From contig JANQBS010000123.1 of assembly GCA_033085395.1 (NCBI GenBank), forward strand, positions 52,263 through 116,262: a stretch of DNA of 64,000 bases, written 5' to 3'. The stretch comes from Xanthoparmelia taractica. Lineage: Eukaryota; Ascomycota; Lecanoromycetes; Lecanorales; Parmeliaceae. Position 1 is the stretch's first letter. Every line of letters begins with the position of its first letter. Positions 46,897-57,922 of this stretch are shown here, piece after piece. The notes beneath the pieces are model-generated. The model was not told the DNA's origin, searched no databases, and worked only from the letters and a program-made list of their open reading frames with translations. The position numbers and the translations under genes are program-made.

Positions 46897-47628
46897 GGTT
46901 GGTCAAAAGGTATGAAAGAGGGTTAGCTGGTGAGGTGTTATGTAAAGATGCATGGCGATAGTAGTTGAAGTTTGATCATCTCAAGGACCAGTGGATAGAG
47001 GATTGGTAAGGCTGCAGAGACGGAAATGCATCGGCTATGCAACGGCTACCGGACTCCCCTATCAAAACCCAGCTGTGGGGGGTTTGCTGGCACTCTAAAG
47101 TACTTCTACACGAGGGAATAGATATATGATAAGAGGCCATATGCAGTTAAATAGCTTGATTCTCGGTCACTCTCCCTCGCAGTAATATTTCAACCGTCTT
47201 CTTAACATTTCTATTATTTCTGCTCGCCAACAATCCTCCCTCAAAAAAAAACAATTGTTGTGGGTGGCCCAGTAATAAAGAATCTTAGCTTAAAAAGAAA
47301 CCAACCGTCATGCCTCTGACACCATTCCGCCGAAAAACCTGCAGCAAGTTAGCAGCCTCGAACGATTTAGTTGGCAAACAGATGGCTTCAACACACCAAT
47401 TGCTTGTCATTCATTCCCCTCTTCGCTTGCATCTCAATACGTTTGGGCATTGCTCTCGTCATCATCCTTAGTCCCGTTTAAGTCTTCCTCTTTTCCCAAG
47501 CTTCCAGTGTCGTCGGTCCAGTCTCAATTTTTTCCAAATACTGTCCTTCCAGGAAACCATAGCCGTCTCCCTCAACGTGACTGGTCTAAAATAAAGCAGA
47601 ACACTCAGGACCGTGTTGGGTCGAGCCA
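46897..47628. promoter_or_regulatory. Divergent promoter region NBP35 / CHO2
   Basis: 732 bp between divergent start codons, with pyrimidine-rich and A-rich tracts (poly-A near 47244). No other gene recognised. In yeast CHO2 is controlled by inositol-choline elements (CATGTGAA); I did not see a clear copy here. Confidence 0.5.
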
Positions 47629-50600
47629 ATGGACGGAAACAACCTGCGAGAACCAAGGCCACACATAGATCACAACAACCAAACCGACCACAATGATGAC
47701 AGGCAGTCATGTTCAAAAGAAAGAAAAAGCGAAAAGACGTGTGGAAGAACTCCAGAGGGTATTGGTGAGTCAAGTGCATCGTGAATTTTTCGTGGGCGTA
47801 TTAAGCTTGTGGGAAGTCAAGCCGACAAGCTGGGATTCGAAGCGTTGTTTCCTTGAATATAATCACAACGGCTGACATTGATTTGCAATAGCATTCACTG
47901 TCCCTCAGACTCATGATATGGTATCCCAGCTTCTCTCGCCCAGCCAACCAAAAAATATTTCAGACCTCGTTGTCCTTGCTGCCTTGGGCGTTCACATTGC
48001 CGCGCTCTACTTCCTACCGACCCCGCTACGAATCCCGGTCTTCGCGGTCGTCTTCCTCTTTTGGCGTGCATGCTATAATATTGGCATAGGCTATCTGCTA
48101 CATATTCAATCGCGTCACTGGAGGCTGGTAGCGTGGGCGAAGAGATCAAAGATATTTGTCGATCCCAAGACGGGCGGAAATCCACATCCAATGCTGTACC
48201 GTATCCTGAAGCGGGAGATGGAAACCAAGATACCCCAGGATTACAAGTTTGAGGATGCGCCCGTCGAGTATAATACCTGGCTTGTCTTTCGGCGTGTGGT
48301 CGACCTCATCTTAATGTGTGACTTCGTATCTTATGTCCTGTTTGCCATAGCATGTGGTGGGCGACCTGCTGACGAAGGTATCGTACTCACTATCCTACGC
48401 TGGGCTACCGGCTGGGGTCTATTTGGCTTCAATCTTTGGGTTAAACTCGATGCTCATCGAGTGGTCAAGGACTATGCCTGGTACTGGGGAGATTTCTTCT
48501 ATCTAATTGACCAGGAATTGACGTTCGATGGTGTCTTCGAGATGGCTCCTCATCCCATGTACTCAGTCGGATATGCTGGTTACTACGGTATTTCACTCAT
48601 AGCGGCTAGCTACAAGGTCCTTTTCATATCCATCGTTGCCCATGCTGCTCAGTTCGCATTCCTAGTGTGGGTAGAAAACCCCCATATTGAGAAGACGTAC
48701 AATTCTCCCCCACCCAGGAGACTCCATCCCGAATCACAGCCGGAGACTGAGCATGATGATAGCCAATCCGCGGACGCTGACCATGGTTACAATGTGCCAC
48801 CACTAGCTTCTGCGAAGCAGCCCTCGCCGGTACATAACCTCATCGGGCTCAAGAATATTGACCTACACCGAGTTACCGATACTTCGATCATTCTGCTACA
48901 GATGTACATTTTCGCCTTGGTGGTCTTGACACCGTCAACTCCACTCTACCAAGGGTTATTTGTCATCAATGCAGCGCTGTGGCGTTTATGGTACTCGATG
49001 GGTATAGGATACCTTCTTAACCGACAGTCCTCCAAGAAGAGATGGACACGCCATTTCCTCAAATATGGTGAGAGCACTGAAGAAGCCTGGCGCCAATGGA
49101 AGGGAATCTATCATCTTTCCATGACGTTATGCTATGCAAGCTTCGTAGCGGCGTCGTGGAAGATGTACTCACTCCCGCAGGATTGGGAGCATGGACTGGT
49201 CCTTCTAAAGCATGTGGTAGGTATTAGCTTAGTGGCCCTGCAGATTTGGACTGCTACTAGCATCTACGAGTCACTGGGCGAATTTGGCTGGTTCTTCGGG
49301 GATTTCTTTTTCGATCATGCTCCAAAACTGACATACAGTGGCATATACCGCTTCCTCAATAATCCAGAACGAGTGATAGGACTAGCCGGCGTTTGGGGTG
49401 CTGCGCTAATCACCAGGAGCAGCGCGATCTTCTTCCTAGCGTTGCTCAGCCATGTCCTAACCCTTGCGTTCATCCAGCTTGTCGAGCGGCCCCACATGCA
49501 AAAGCTGTACGGCCAGAGCCTACGCCGGGAATCTGGTTTGGTTAAGAGCCTTAAGCGATCACTTCCCCCACATCTTTTTCAGTGGCGAGGTAGCGTCGAT
49601 AAGATGCTGGAAGGTACGATTGATTCCTTTGAAGACTTTATCGATGCTGCTCGTCCTAAGGTTGCAGCGGGCGTGAGCCTTTTCGTAAAGGACTCAACAG
49701 CTCTACTCAAACACCCGACACGCATCAGCATCACGAGGGTAGCGCCAGACCTTGCTGGCTATGACCCAAAGGAATACTCTTTGGAGGTTCAGGGCACTTC
49801 ATCAACATCCTCTGCGACGTACACCAACGGAAAACAAAAACAGGCAAGATCGGAGCAGCGCTCGTCGTTCAAGACTTTAAGCTTTGAGTATGGTGCACCA
49901 ATTAAAGTGCGATGGACGGCGCCATTGAATCACAGCAAGAAGGACTGGGTCGGCTTGTACATGGTTGCAGACCATGCTTCACGGGATTTGACTAGGGTAT
50001 CTTCCCAAGGGCGATGGGTAGCGACGAATCCAGACCAATACGGTTCTATCGTCTCAGACCGCGGGATCCTCCTAAGTGATATCCAAGTATCGGGTGCCAG
50101 ACGCAAAGATGGGGAGACTAAGGATTATCTTTCTGGTGAGATGGAGTTCTCCGGGGACAAGCTGTGGTGGACAACAGGAGTCTTCGAATTCAGATATCAT
50201 CATAACGGAAAGCACAACGTTATGGCCATATCAATACCATTCGAGACTAGGATTAATAAATTCGACGAGGATGATGTCGAGGTCGATGCAAATGGATCGA
50301 TTCGTGGTGCTGTGGAAGACGCCTTGTTGCAGCTTGTAAGGAATTGCCTTGACAGAGATCCAGACATCGCCCCTTCTACTGTGGACGAGTCTTTCGGCGG
50401 TCAGGTAGAGAGGGATGGGAAGTTTGCAAAGAGGGTGGTCTTTGCGGTGCACCAAATGTGAGTTGCTCTTGACGCTCGATAAATATTGGAAGCTCTGTAC
50501 TCATCAACATACAGGTTCGGGATAGAGTTTGCACCTGAGGTTGTCCAAGCTGACGGCAATGTCCGTAATCTGTCGTGGCGAGTCTGCAATGCTAAGAAGG

Positions 50601-50726
50601 TCTTGGTTAGTGTTTCATAGCACCTTAACCGGCTCTTCGTTTGCATTCGGCTAATCATAAATGGATCAGGAACCTTACATGTCGCTGTCTCGTGGCAAAA
50701 GTACGCCCACAGAGTTAAGGTACTAG
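47629..50726 (+). CDS. cho2: Phosphatidylethanolamine N-methyltransferase CHO2
   Basis: Predicted 949-aa multi-pass ER membrane enzyme that makes the first SAM-dependent methylation of phosphatidylethanolamine on the way to phosphatidylcholine. Exons 47629-47764, 47892-50457, 50515-50605, 50670-50726. The start is not the longest-frame one: only the ATG at 47629 joins in frame as [24 protein letters not shown], a hallmark of fungal Cho2. Two related membrane halves each show a W.GDFF.(L)...L.(F/Y).G..E/R...(H/N)P pattern ([10 protein letters not shown]...[37 protein letters not shown]...NNPERVIG). The C-terminal soluble part has [10 protein letters not shown] and ends in a serine/threonine-rich tail. 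Confidence 0.95.
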
Positions 50727-52552
50727 TCTGGCAACTTCTGTCGCTTCCGAAGTCCTTGTTGTCCGGTGCTGACACCGGACATTGGTAACGAAAGTATGAA
50801 GATACAGAAGATGGCTGGCTTGGTCTCCGGAGTACACCAATTCACCAGATCGATATTAGTTACCCCGCCAAAGCATGTCTTATAAGTCTCAGCTAGTAAC
50901 CTGTGTTGAAAAGAGTCGTGATGGAAACGTCCACATTCTATTCCTTTTGCGATCAATGTAGACCATTGTGCAAAAGATTTGTGCCTTCCTATGGAAGGAT
51001 CTGCAGTCTCCAAGCGAAAGATGCAGCCTTGAACGCAGGCTGGTACATCTCTACGTTAGAACCCCAGAACCCTAGACAGACATAACCTTTACATTGGCTC
51101 TATAATGGGTCAAGGTACTACAAGGAATACGTTTTGGAGGACTTTGGGACTCAAAACGTCCTGGCTGCGTGTATCTCCCGAAGCCAAATGCCACGAGACT
51201 TTAGAATTCTGCGCGTTATTTTGCCAGGACACACGTTCTATAGTAAGAGTGATATAGGATCCCCTTCTCTTTGCTCAAGTAATCCCTTTAATCAGGCACT
51301 CGCGGAGACTGCTCCCAGCCTCTAGTCCCAGTAATGCACCTTTACCTTGTAAACAAACGATAGCTCAACACGTCAATATAAATCCTAGAGCGCCGTTAGA
51401 TACTCTATCCAATCCAGGCTACGAGTTCTGCCTTTACCTTGCAAAAAGGTTTTGTGTCTCAACTGTAGTCCTGTTCTGGGACCTATTCCTACCACTCGGG
51501 ATACATATGAGAAGAGTTTCCGTCTGACAGACCTCGCGGCTGAGAATCAACCATGTCCTATATGCACTCTTCGAGCCGAACGTCAATAGCACAGTGCCAG
51601 TCCAACAGTGACGGAAAACGGAGTCCCTTCGCTGTCGGATATTGGAGCTGACCGTCCTTGTAGCTCGTCCATCGACCCACTCGCTGATGTTGAAAACCGG
51701 ATTTTATCACGATTCAGCAGATGAAGATGAAGACTCCAATTTACGTGGAGTTCTCCCTAAGCTGAAAAGCACACACAGCCACCTGGCCTTTATTTGTGCT
51801 TGCGATTGGTAGAGCAAAAGTAGTCGCTGGCTCTGGCTGGCTCCCTCTTACCATCAAGAACTGCGATTCGATGATTGAGACACCCACTGGGGAGTGGCCT
51901 AAGAATGCCCCAGAATGCAGTAACTACACCATCCTCGTCCGTGAACTTCGAAGCGTTTTCGATGAGCGTGCACCTGATCGAGGGTCCAAGCTGCTAGCTC
52001 TCTCGCTTGCATGTACGGTGGGAGAAGAGCAGTAAGACGTGCTAAATATTGAAGCAATAGACCAACACCATGATTTCTGGAACCCAGTTCCCGAGGTGAC
52101 AGCCCACGAAGCGAACGTTTTTTAGCGGTCATGGAAGCCTGACCGCTCCCTATAATCCGGCTCAAGCGGTATCTGACCTCTTGGATCGTATATTAAACCG
52201 GAGAAGATAATTCTTGGATGTCCACTCTAGGGCCGCGGTTCAGGCGAATCGTTCTCTGATAGACCTCTACCAATCTTCTCATTTTCTGCTATGGTGTCCA
52301 ATAAGATAATTTAATAACACGCCAAGGCTCGCTTATAGGAATGATGTTGACATTGCTCCATGACTCAGTTTCACTCGACATTACATTGTCATTTCTTTTC
52401 CCCTCAGGGATAGTAGCTATTTCCCCAGAATACAAACGAAGGTGGCACTGCTGAGATTTATTCCCCGCCAGCATCGATACTGGAACCCACAAACCTTATC
52501 GTCCCGGACGATTCTCCCCCGGAAAACGGCGTTCGCGTCCATTCTCTCCCCC
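50727..52552. other. Gene-poor intergenic segment
   Basis: About 1.8 kb between CHO2 and the ARC1-type gene. Short frames on both strands lack protein-family features. The stretch 51,340-51,620 has scattered coding-like text but no frame holds; I could not identify it. The frame of the ARC1-type gene stays open about 110 nt upstream of its first ATG. Confidence 0.45.
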
Positions 52553-53887
52553 ATGTCGATCTCAACATCCTTCCCCAAAGACTTGGTCGCCTTTTTGCAT
52601 CACTCTTTTCCGTCCATAATACCGGCTACTACCTCAGAAGCAGACATATCTGGCAACATATCGCATCAGCTTTACCCTGACACTGCCTATACGGACAACG
52701 AAAAGGTTGAGATATCGCAATGGCTGACTGCATCATCCCATCTTACTGCGTCTGATGAGGACGAGGCAAAGCATGCAGAACGCCTGGGCTCACTCAACAG
52801 CCACCTCTCTACTCGCACAACTCTACTCGGCAGCAAGCCTTCAATAGCAGACGCAGCCATGTTTCACAGACTGGCCCCAGCCGTTAACTCATGGAGTGCC
52901 GAGGAGCGGACTGGCGAACATGGCTATCATCACATCGTACGCTACATTGATTTTGTGCAGAACGCCCCGTTGTTTGCGCTGTCACTCTCAGCAGACGACA
53001 AGGTCAGTATCGATGCCAGCGACGTCAAATTCATACACAAGCCTATAGATCCCAAGGAAGAGAAAGAGCGCAAGAAGAAAGAGAAAGCTGTAGCTGCAGC
53101 TGCAGACGTAGACGGACAGGCGCCATTAGTCGATGGCAGAGGCAAAGAGGGCAAGGGAAAGGCACAAGAGACAAAGTTGCAATCCCAAAAAGGAGCAGCT
53201 GATGACGCCATCCCCCATCCCAGCAAGAAGGAGAAGAAAGAAAAAGCTCCCAAAGCAGCCAAGCAATCGCCGAAAGAGACGCCCCTCTCCCCGCATCTCA
53301 TAGATCTCCGTGTCGGCCACATCCTCAAAGCCATCCCGCATCCCAACGCCGATACGCTATACGTCTCCACCATCGCCTGTGGTGACCTTCCTGGTACTGA
53401 AAACACCTCCGAACATGAAGGCCAGGTGGTACGTACTGTGTGCTCTGGGCTCAACGGGCTGGTACCGCTGGAGGAAATGCAAGGGAGGAAGATCATAGCT
53501 GTTTGCAACCTCAAGCCTGTGACAATGAGAGGCGTGAAGTCTGCTGCCATGGTTCTGGCCGCATCACCAAGGTTGAAAGAAGGGGAGGAGGACAACCACA
53601 ATGGCCCAGTGGAATTGGTCAATCCCCCAGAGGGAGCGGCGGCTGGCGAGAGGGTGTGCTTTGACGGGTGGGAGGGGGAGCCAGAAGGCGTACTGAATCC
53701 AAGAAAGAAGGTCTGGGAGAGCTTGCAACCCGGGTTTACTACGACTGAGGGGCTAGAAGTGGGCTTCGAGGCGGGTAGAGTGGAAGCCTTAAAGGGTACA
53801 GGCGGGGATAAGGGGTTCAAGGCGCTGATGACGAAGACTGGAGGGAGGTGTACGGTGAAGAGTTTGGAAGGGGCCGTGGTGCGATAA
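52553..53887 (+). CDS. arc1: ARC1/EMAP-II-type tRNA-binding aminoacylation cofactor
   Basis: Predicted 444-aa protein like yeast Arc1, which binds tRNA and tethers methionyl- and glutamyl-tRNA synthetases in the cytosol. Residues about 1-165 resemble a GST-like region (LGSKPSIADAAMFHRL). A lysine-rich linker follows (KEEKERKKKEKAVAAAA; KKEKKEKAPKAAKQ). The C-terminal OB-fold tRNA-binding domain reads IDLRVGHILKAIPHPNADTLYVSTIACGD, RTVCSGLNGLVPLEEMQGR and AVCNLKPVTMRGVKSAAMVLAAS, then an EMAP-II-type extension (KKVWESLQPGF). The start is the first in-frame ATG; upstream sequence in frame has none. Could also be annotated as a G4/GU4 nucleic-acid-binding protein. Confidence 0.9.
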   Translation: MSISTSFPKDLVAFLHHSFPSIIPATTSEADISGNISHQLYPDTAYTDNEKVEISQWLTASSHLTASDEDEAKHAERLGSLNSHLSTRTTLLGSKPSIADAAMFHRLAPAVNSWSAEERTGEHGYHHIVRYIDFVQNAPLFALSLSADDKVSIDASDVKFIHKPIDPKEEKERKKKEKAVAAAADVDGQAPLVDGRGKEGKGKAQETKLQSQKGAADDAIPHPSKKEKKEKAPKAAKQSPKETPLSPHLIDLRVGHILKAIPHPNADTLYVSTIACGDLPGTENTSEHEGQVVRTVCSGLNGLVPLEEMQGRKIIAVCNLKPVTMRGVKSAAMVLAASPRLKEGEEDNHNGPVELVNPPEGAAAGERVCFDGWEGEPEGVLNPRKKVWESLQPGFTTTEGLEVGFEAGRVEALKGTGGDKGFKALMTKTGGRCTVKSLEGAVVR

Positions 53888-54017
53888 AGTCACAGAACCA
53901 TTAAACGTTGAAAATGCCCCGGGACTTGTCCTCGGCACTTAAGCCACTGGTGTCTTCACGCCACATAAGCAGATACACTTTGCGTTTTGGAGTGTAAGCG
54001 GTCCTTCTGCCGTCTCC

Positions 54018-54539
54018 TTATCTGATGATACCATCGTCATCTTTTCCACGACCTAGTCCATGGTATACCTCCACTATCCCCAAGTCGCCTTCATTTCCAG
54101 GCCTGGCCTTGGCATCCATCGCCTTGCTCACCTTAGCCTCCTTGGCTTGTTTCTCTTCGGCCTTGGTCTTCTTCTTGCCACTCAGCTTTCTCCAGGCCCT
54201 TTCAAGATAGCTATCCGGCTGCCTCGCCTCAATCTTGGCAACCAGTTCGGCATTCGGGTCCTCGCCCTTATCAATAGCGTCCTGACGCTTGCGATTCCAT
54301 TCGACGTATCCACCGCCTTGCTCTCTATTGAGCGCGAGGTTGGCTTGGAGACGGCGATTGTATAGGTCTGTGCCTCCTAGCATGTTGAAGGTACCCTTGA
54401 AGCGACGTTCGACGGCAGCGTCGCTGGTATTGACCATGCCGGTAAAGGTGTTTTGGGTCAGAGGCTTGGGTTTGGTGGATGTGGGGTGGTCAGACTCGAA
54501 GTCGGGTTGGAGAAAGGTGGAGGGTTGGGGTGCGTCCAT
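54018..54539 (-). CDS. Small conserved-looking protein of unknown function, 173 aa
   Basis: Open frame from the ATG at 54539 with good coding character. It is hydrophilic, with no signal peptide or membrane segment. Segments such as RRFKGTFNMLGGTDLYNRRLQ and REQGGGYVEWNRKRQ look like conserved cores; a lysine-rich part (SGKKKTKAEEKQAKEAK) and an acidic end (GRGKDDDGIIR) follow. I do not recognise a named family. A 5' UTR intron is possible because a CAG-gtacgt donor lies just upstream. It converges on the ARC1-type gene with a 130-bp gap. Confidence 0.75.
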   Translation of the reverse strand: MDAPQPSTFLQPDFESDHPTSTKPKPLTQNTFTGMVNTSDAAVERRFKGTFNMLGGTDLYNRRLQANLALNREQGGGYVEWNRKRQDAIDKGEDPNAELVAKIEARQPDSYLERAWRKLSGKKKTKAEEKQAKEAKVSKAMDAKARPGNEGDLGIVEVYHGLGRGKDDDGIIR

Positions 54540-55417
54540 TCTTGACAATATGGCGATATATCGTCGTAAAGAACGTACCTGCAGGGGTTCGTTGCAATTT
54601 TTTAAGTACTGAAAGCTTGTTGTCTTCAAGATCAACGGGTTGGGGGAAGGGAATGGATGCTTAGTGGATACTGCTTGACTTGAACTGAGAAGGAAAAGGA
54701 GATTTGCAACCTTTCAAAGACTGTACAGGAGTGGTAGGAGATCTATACGAGATGTAGCCTTGTTCTTCGCTGAGGAAGAAGGAGAGAGGATTCATCCATT
54801 CCAACATTGGGTAAGCTATTCCGGTGGTGCTCACTCTGCATTCATGAACAGCAACAGTCCACGGAAGCTAAATATAGGCATATTAAGGTAGTTCACGGTT
54901 TGGTCTTCGAGAATATAATAAGCCCTAACCCTATTCTCGGCCCAGGAGCAGAAGGGATCTCATCCACCACATCTTGGGTGCGGGCATGGTGATGTTTCTC
55001 CGTTCACCATCTCATGTGTGCATGGACATTCTGGGCATCACTGAGGTCAACGTAGTCTCATGGCATGGCTACATAGGTCGCTGAAGAGGAGAGACCTAAC
55101 CCAGTGTTTCAATGTGGTTGCGACAGGAGGGGTTTCCGCCTTCTCGGCTTCAGCGACAGCATGTGTTTTGAACGTCGTAAGTAATGGGATCGCAGTTTAT
55201 CTGCAATATCACGATACAAACGTGGTGCCCCTTCGGAAGGAGCCAGCCAATGGCCAAGCAGAATTCCCGCATCCCATCGCTTCCAGCTTGTGAAACTATC
55301 ATCTATGCGCTTGAGGCGAGAGGGCTGATACCATGAGCATCTTGCAAATCGAGCCTCCCTCTTTCTTCTTTCAATTAATTCCTTTGCTCATGGGAACATG
55401 ATCGATTTTCTGTCGAA
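54540..55417. other. Intergenic between the small conserved protein and a secreted orphan
   Basis: About 880 bp with divergent flanking genes, so both promoters should lie here. No gene recognised; the short frames have no family features. Confidence 0.5.
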
Positions 55418-56261
55418 ATGTTCTTCATATTGCTACCCCTTCTCACGATTCCAATTGTGGCAGCATTAGCCGTCCCTGTTCTGCTTGATCCTACTTTGGT
55501 CGCGGGCAGCGTCGATATCGGCGTTTCCCCTCTAAACATGACTACTCTAAGGGCAGCAGACGCATCAGCTCGAGCACTGTCCCTGGCTGGCGCACAAAGC
55601 GTTCACTCTTCCAATATCTCTGTCCTCAGTCCACCGAGGCACGCAAGCACCATCAAGATCCGTCTAATCCCATCTCACCTTCTGATATCTGTTGCAGAAA
55701 CGTCACCGTAGGAGAAAACGAAGATTCCGAAGACTTCGCGTACACCGTACCTGGAACACAGACAACCCTCCATATAGGTTTCCGGCGGGACAGGCCGCTC
55801 CACTGGAGGAGTCTTGGCGGTTATCTCCTCCTCATGAACAACCAGGTTCAAGCGCATATCAGTGCATCAGGGGATGGTTGGCTTTTGCCCGCGGACGATC
55901 CTTATAGACGAGTTTGGCCCGGTTCGTATTTTCGGACGCTTACCCTAATCCTATGACTGATGGGCGTATGCAAGGTTTCTATTTTATAGCTAAGAGCTCG
56001 CCCCTGCCAGTGTCAGAAGGGGAAGCTCATCTTACTTACGGGATCATGAGTGATGTATTAAGAGGTAAGAGTTTCTCCTGTGCCTTTCTATCTGATTACT
56101 GAAATTTCTCTGCACAGGATTATTCGACATCATGTACCTCGGTGTAGCGGGATCTGACCCGCTTCCTTTCGGCTGTTACTGCAATATAGAGGACGATACA
56201 GAAAATCTGGTGGGGAATGTTGCCATCTGGGGCGCTCCGATCAATCTGGAGATTTCTTAAT
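55418..56261 (+). CDS. Second secreted protein of unknown function
   Basis: Signal peptide at the ATG (MFFILLPLLTIPIVAALAVP). Clear downstream exons: one frame runs from about 55630 to 55921 (CCRNVTVGENEDSEDFAYTV, GGYLLLMNNQVQAHISASGDGW), then 55975-56064 (FYFIAKSSPLPVSEGEAH, GIMSDVLRG) and 56118-56261 (LFDIMYLGVAGSDPLPFGCYCNIEDD), ending at TAA. The last two introns are 53 nt each and keep frame. The junction between the signal-peptide exon and the second exon is not resolved; GT donors at 55511, 55523 or 55601 with acceptors near 55629-55647 are candidates. Family unknown; no membrane segment after the signal. Confidence 0.6.
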
Positions 56262-56496
56262 GTAGGCAGAGTAGACGGCGTGCAGCTTGTCACGAGGATT
56301 CTCAGTTCGAGCTACCTCCTTCTTTACTGTTGCAACACTTTAAACCATACCTTGACCAAGGCTGTTCTCAGAGGAAAGGAGATGTTCCGACCCAGAAGCC
56401 CGAAGAACTCGCTGCGTATCCTCCCACCTCTCTTTTTCCGCGTCCCGACCCCTCGTGCATCAATTCCACCCCAGACCTTCCCTTTCTCTCCATGTC

Positions 56497-57444
56497 TCAA
56501 ATTACGAACCGTTTCTGCGTTTGGTCTGTTTCATACTCGGATCGGAATTTTACATCATCAATTGCCTTCTTCAGAGTTTCAGTTTCGGTTCTTTGCTCAT
56601 TTCTCTCCTTGGCTGTCACCCTTTCCTGCTGGCTACGTCCCCTAGCGGCAGTCTGCGCAACCGGCTGGCTTTCAATCCCTCTTACGGCAGCGACCATTTC
56701 CGCGGTGATATCCAATTCCTCGTTCAACCTTGCCCACAGCGCATCATTCAAGCCAGCGAGTTCGTATCGGTCTTGTGGAAAGAACAATCCCCTTGCTCCT
56801 TTCCCACACGCCGTTCTCCGTCCACGAACACCTGATGTCGTGTGCTCTGCCCCTCCCAGTACCTCTCTGATCAAGGCGACTTCCCTTTCCAGCTCCGCCA
56901 TTCTACCGACCAAAGCCTGTGTGTATAATGCAACCATTGGCCGAAGATACCCCACTCGCTCTCCTGCTCATTCATATCATCATCCGAGGGCTGCAGAGCC
57001 AGAAGGCCGCCTTGAGATTGAGAGCCAATCATCTAACAACTCCAGATTCTCATTTACTTGCGCCATCAAGGTGTTCATAATCGCCCGTGTCCTCGACGAC
57101 TTTCGAAATGGGCGCGCGATGCTGATTTGCGAGCATAGATATCCTCGCGGGGTTAACGTATTTAGAGTCGAGAGTAGGGACCTGTACAAATCATTCAGAA
57201 AACCGGAAAGCTCGACGCGCCGAATGTAGGTAGGAATAGGATGCTGTGGGATGGAGATGGAATGGCCTCTGGTCACGAGCGATGTGAAGGTGGGAGCAGG
57301 AGAAGGGTGAGGTTTGGGTTTGACGCTTGGGACGGAGATTGCGATGCGCGAAGGGTAGGAGATTCTCGAGGAGGTGAAGAGGGAACGGTGCTTTGAGCGC
57401 ACATTTGGGCAGTGGGCTTTGCTTTGTGTGGTTTTATTCGGCAT
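56497..57444 (-). CDS. Predicted coiled-coil protein of unknown function
   Basis: Two adjoining minus-strand frames have coding character. One splice that keeps frame joins 57444-57058 to 56916-56497 through a 141-nt intron (donor gtaaat, acceptor cacacag), giving 268 aa. The first part is basic and serine/proline-rich with a helical section (RRVELSGFLNDLYRSLLSTL; NTLMAQ). The second has heptad-like text (MAELEREVALIREVLGG) and LNDALWARLNEELDITAEMVAAVRGIE, then a charged tail. Small helical proteins of this look occur in kinetochore and motor complexes, but I cannot assign it. The splice could also be wrong, with two separate genes. Confidence 0.5.
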
Positions 57445-57922
57445 GTAATCATAAGAAGCTACCAATTTCCCAGTCTCCTAATACTAGGAGATCATTCAGC
57501 AAATGACCAGGTGTGCTGGACGTCTCTCCTTCAATGTTGATACCGGTGCTTCTGTCAGAAGTGTCGTGTGGTTGCACGTGTAGCATTATCAGACAAATCC
57601 CCGACCTAAAATGCTTTTTTATAATATATTTTCAAGGTCATCTAGCACGAGCTTCGGAAAGCAGGATGTCTCATATCTTGTTCCAAATGACGCAGCTACA
57701 GCAAATAATGCTCGTTCAAATCGCTGAGCAAAAATAGCTCCATAAATCCGCATTCAGCTCCTTCGTATACTTCATGGACTCTTCGCCTCTTCCCGCAGCC
57801 CAAGCCTCTCCAGAGCGTGATCGACATTGCATGCAGAAACCTGCTCAATACCATTGACAAGTCAAAGCACATTGTGAAAAGCTTGACCAGGCCCGAACGC
57901 TGGCCCAAAGCAGACATGTCGT
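57445..57922. other. Intergenic between two minus-strand genes
   Basis: About 480 bp. It holds the promoter of the coiled-coil gene and the 3' flank of the repeat protein gene. No further gene recognised. Confidence 0.5.

Noticed and set aside
51340..51620. Possible HET-type or other gene remnant between CHO2 and ARC1
   Set aside because: Some coding-like text but no frame holds and no motif is diagnostic.
52942..53820. 292-codon minus-strand frame over the ARC1-type gene
   Set aside because: Antisense shadow of a conserved tRNA-binding protein; no features of its own.
56330..57229. 299-codon plus-strand frame near the second secreted orphan
   Set aside because: Mostly antisense to the coiled-coil frames on the minus strand and without recognisable domains; the minus-strand reading has better coding character.
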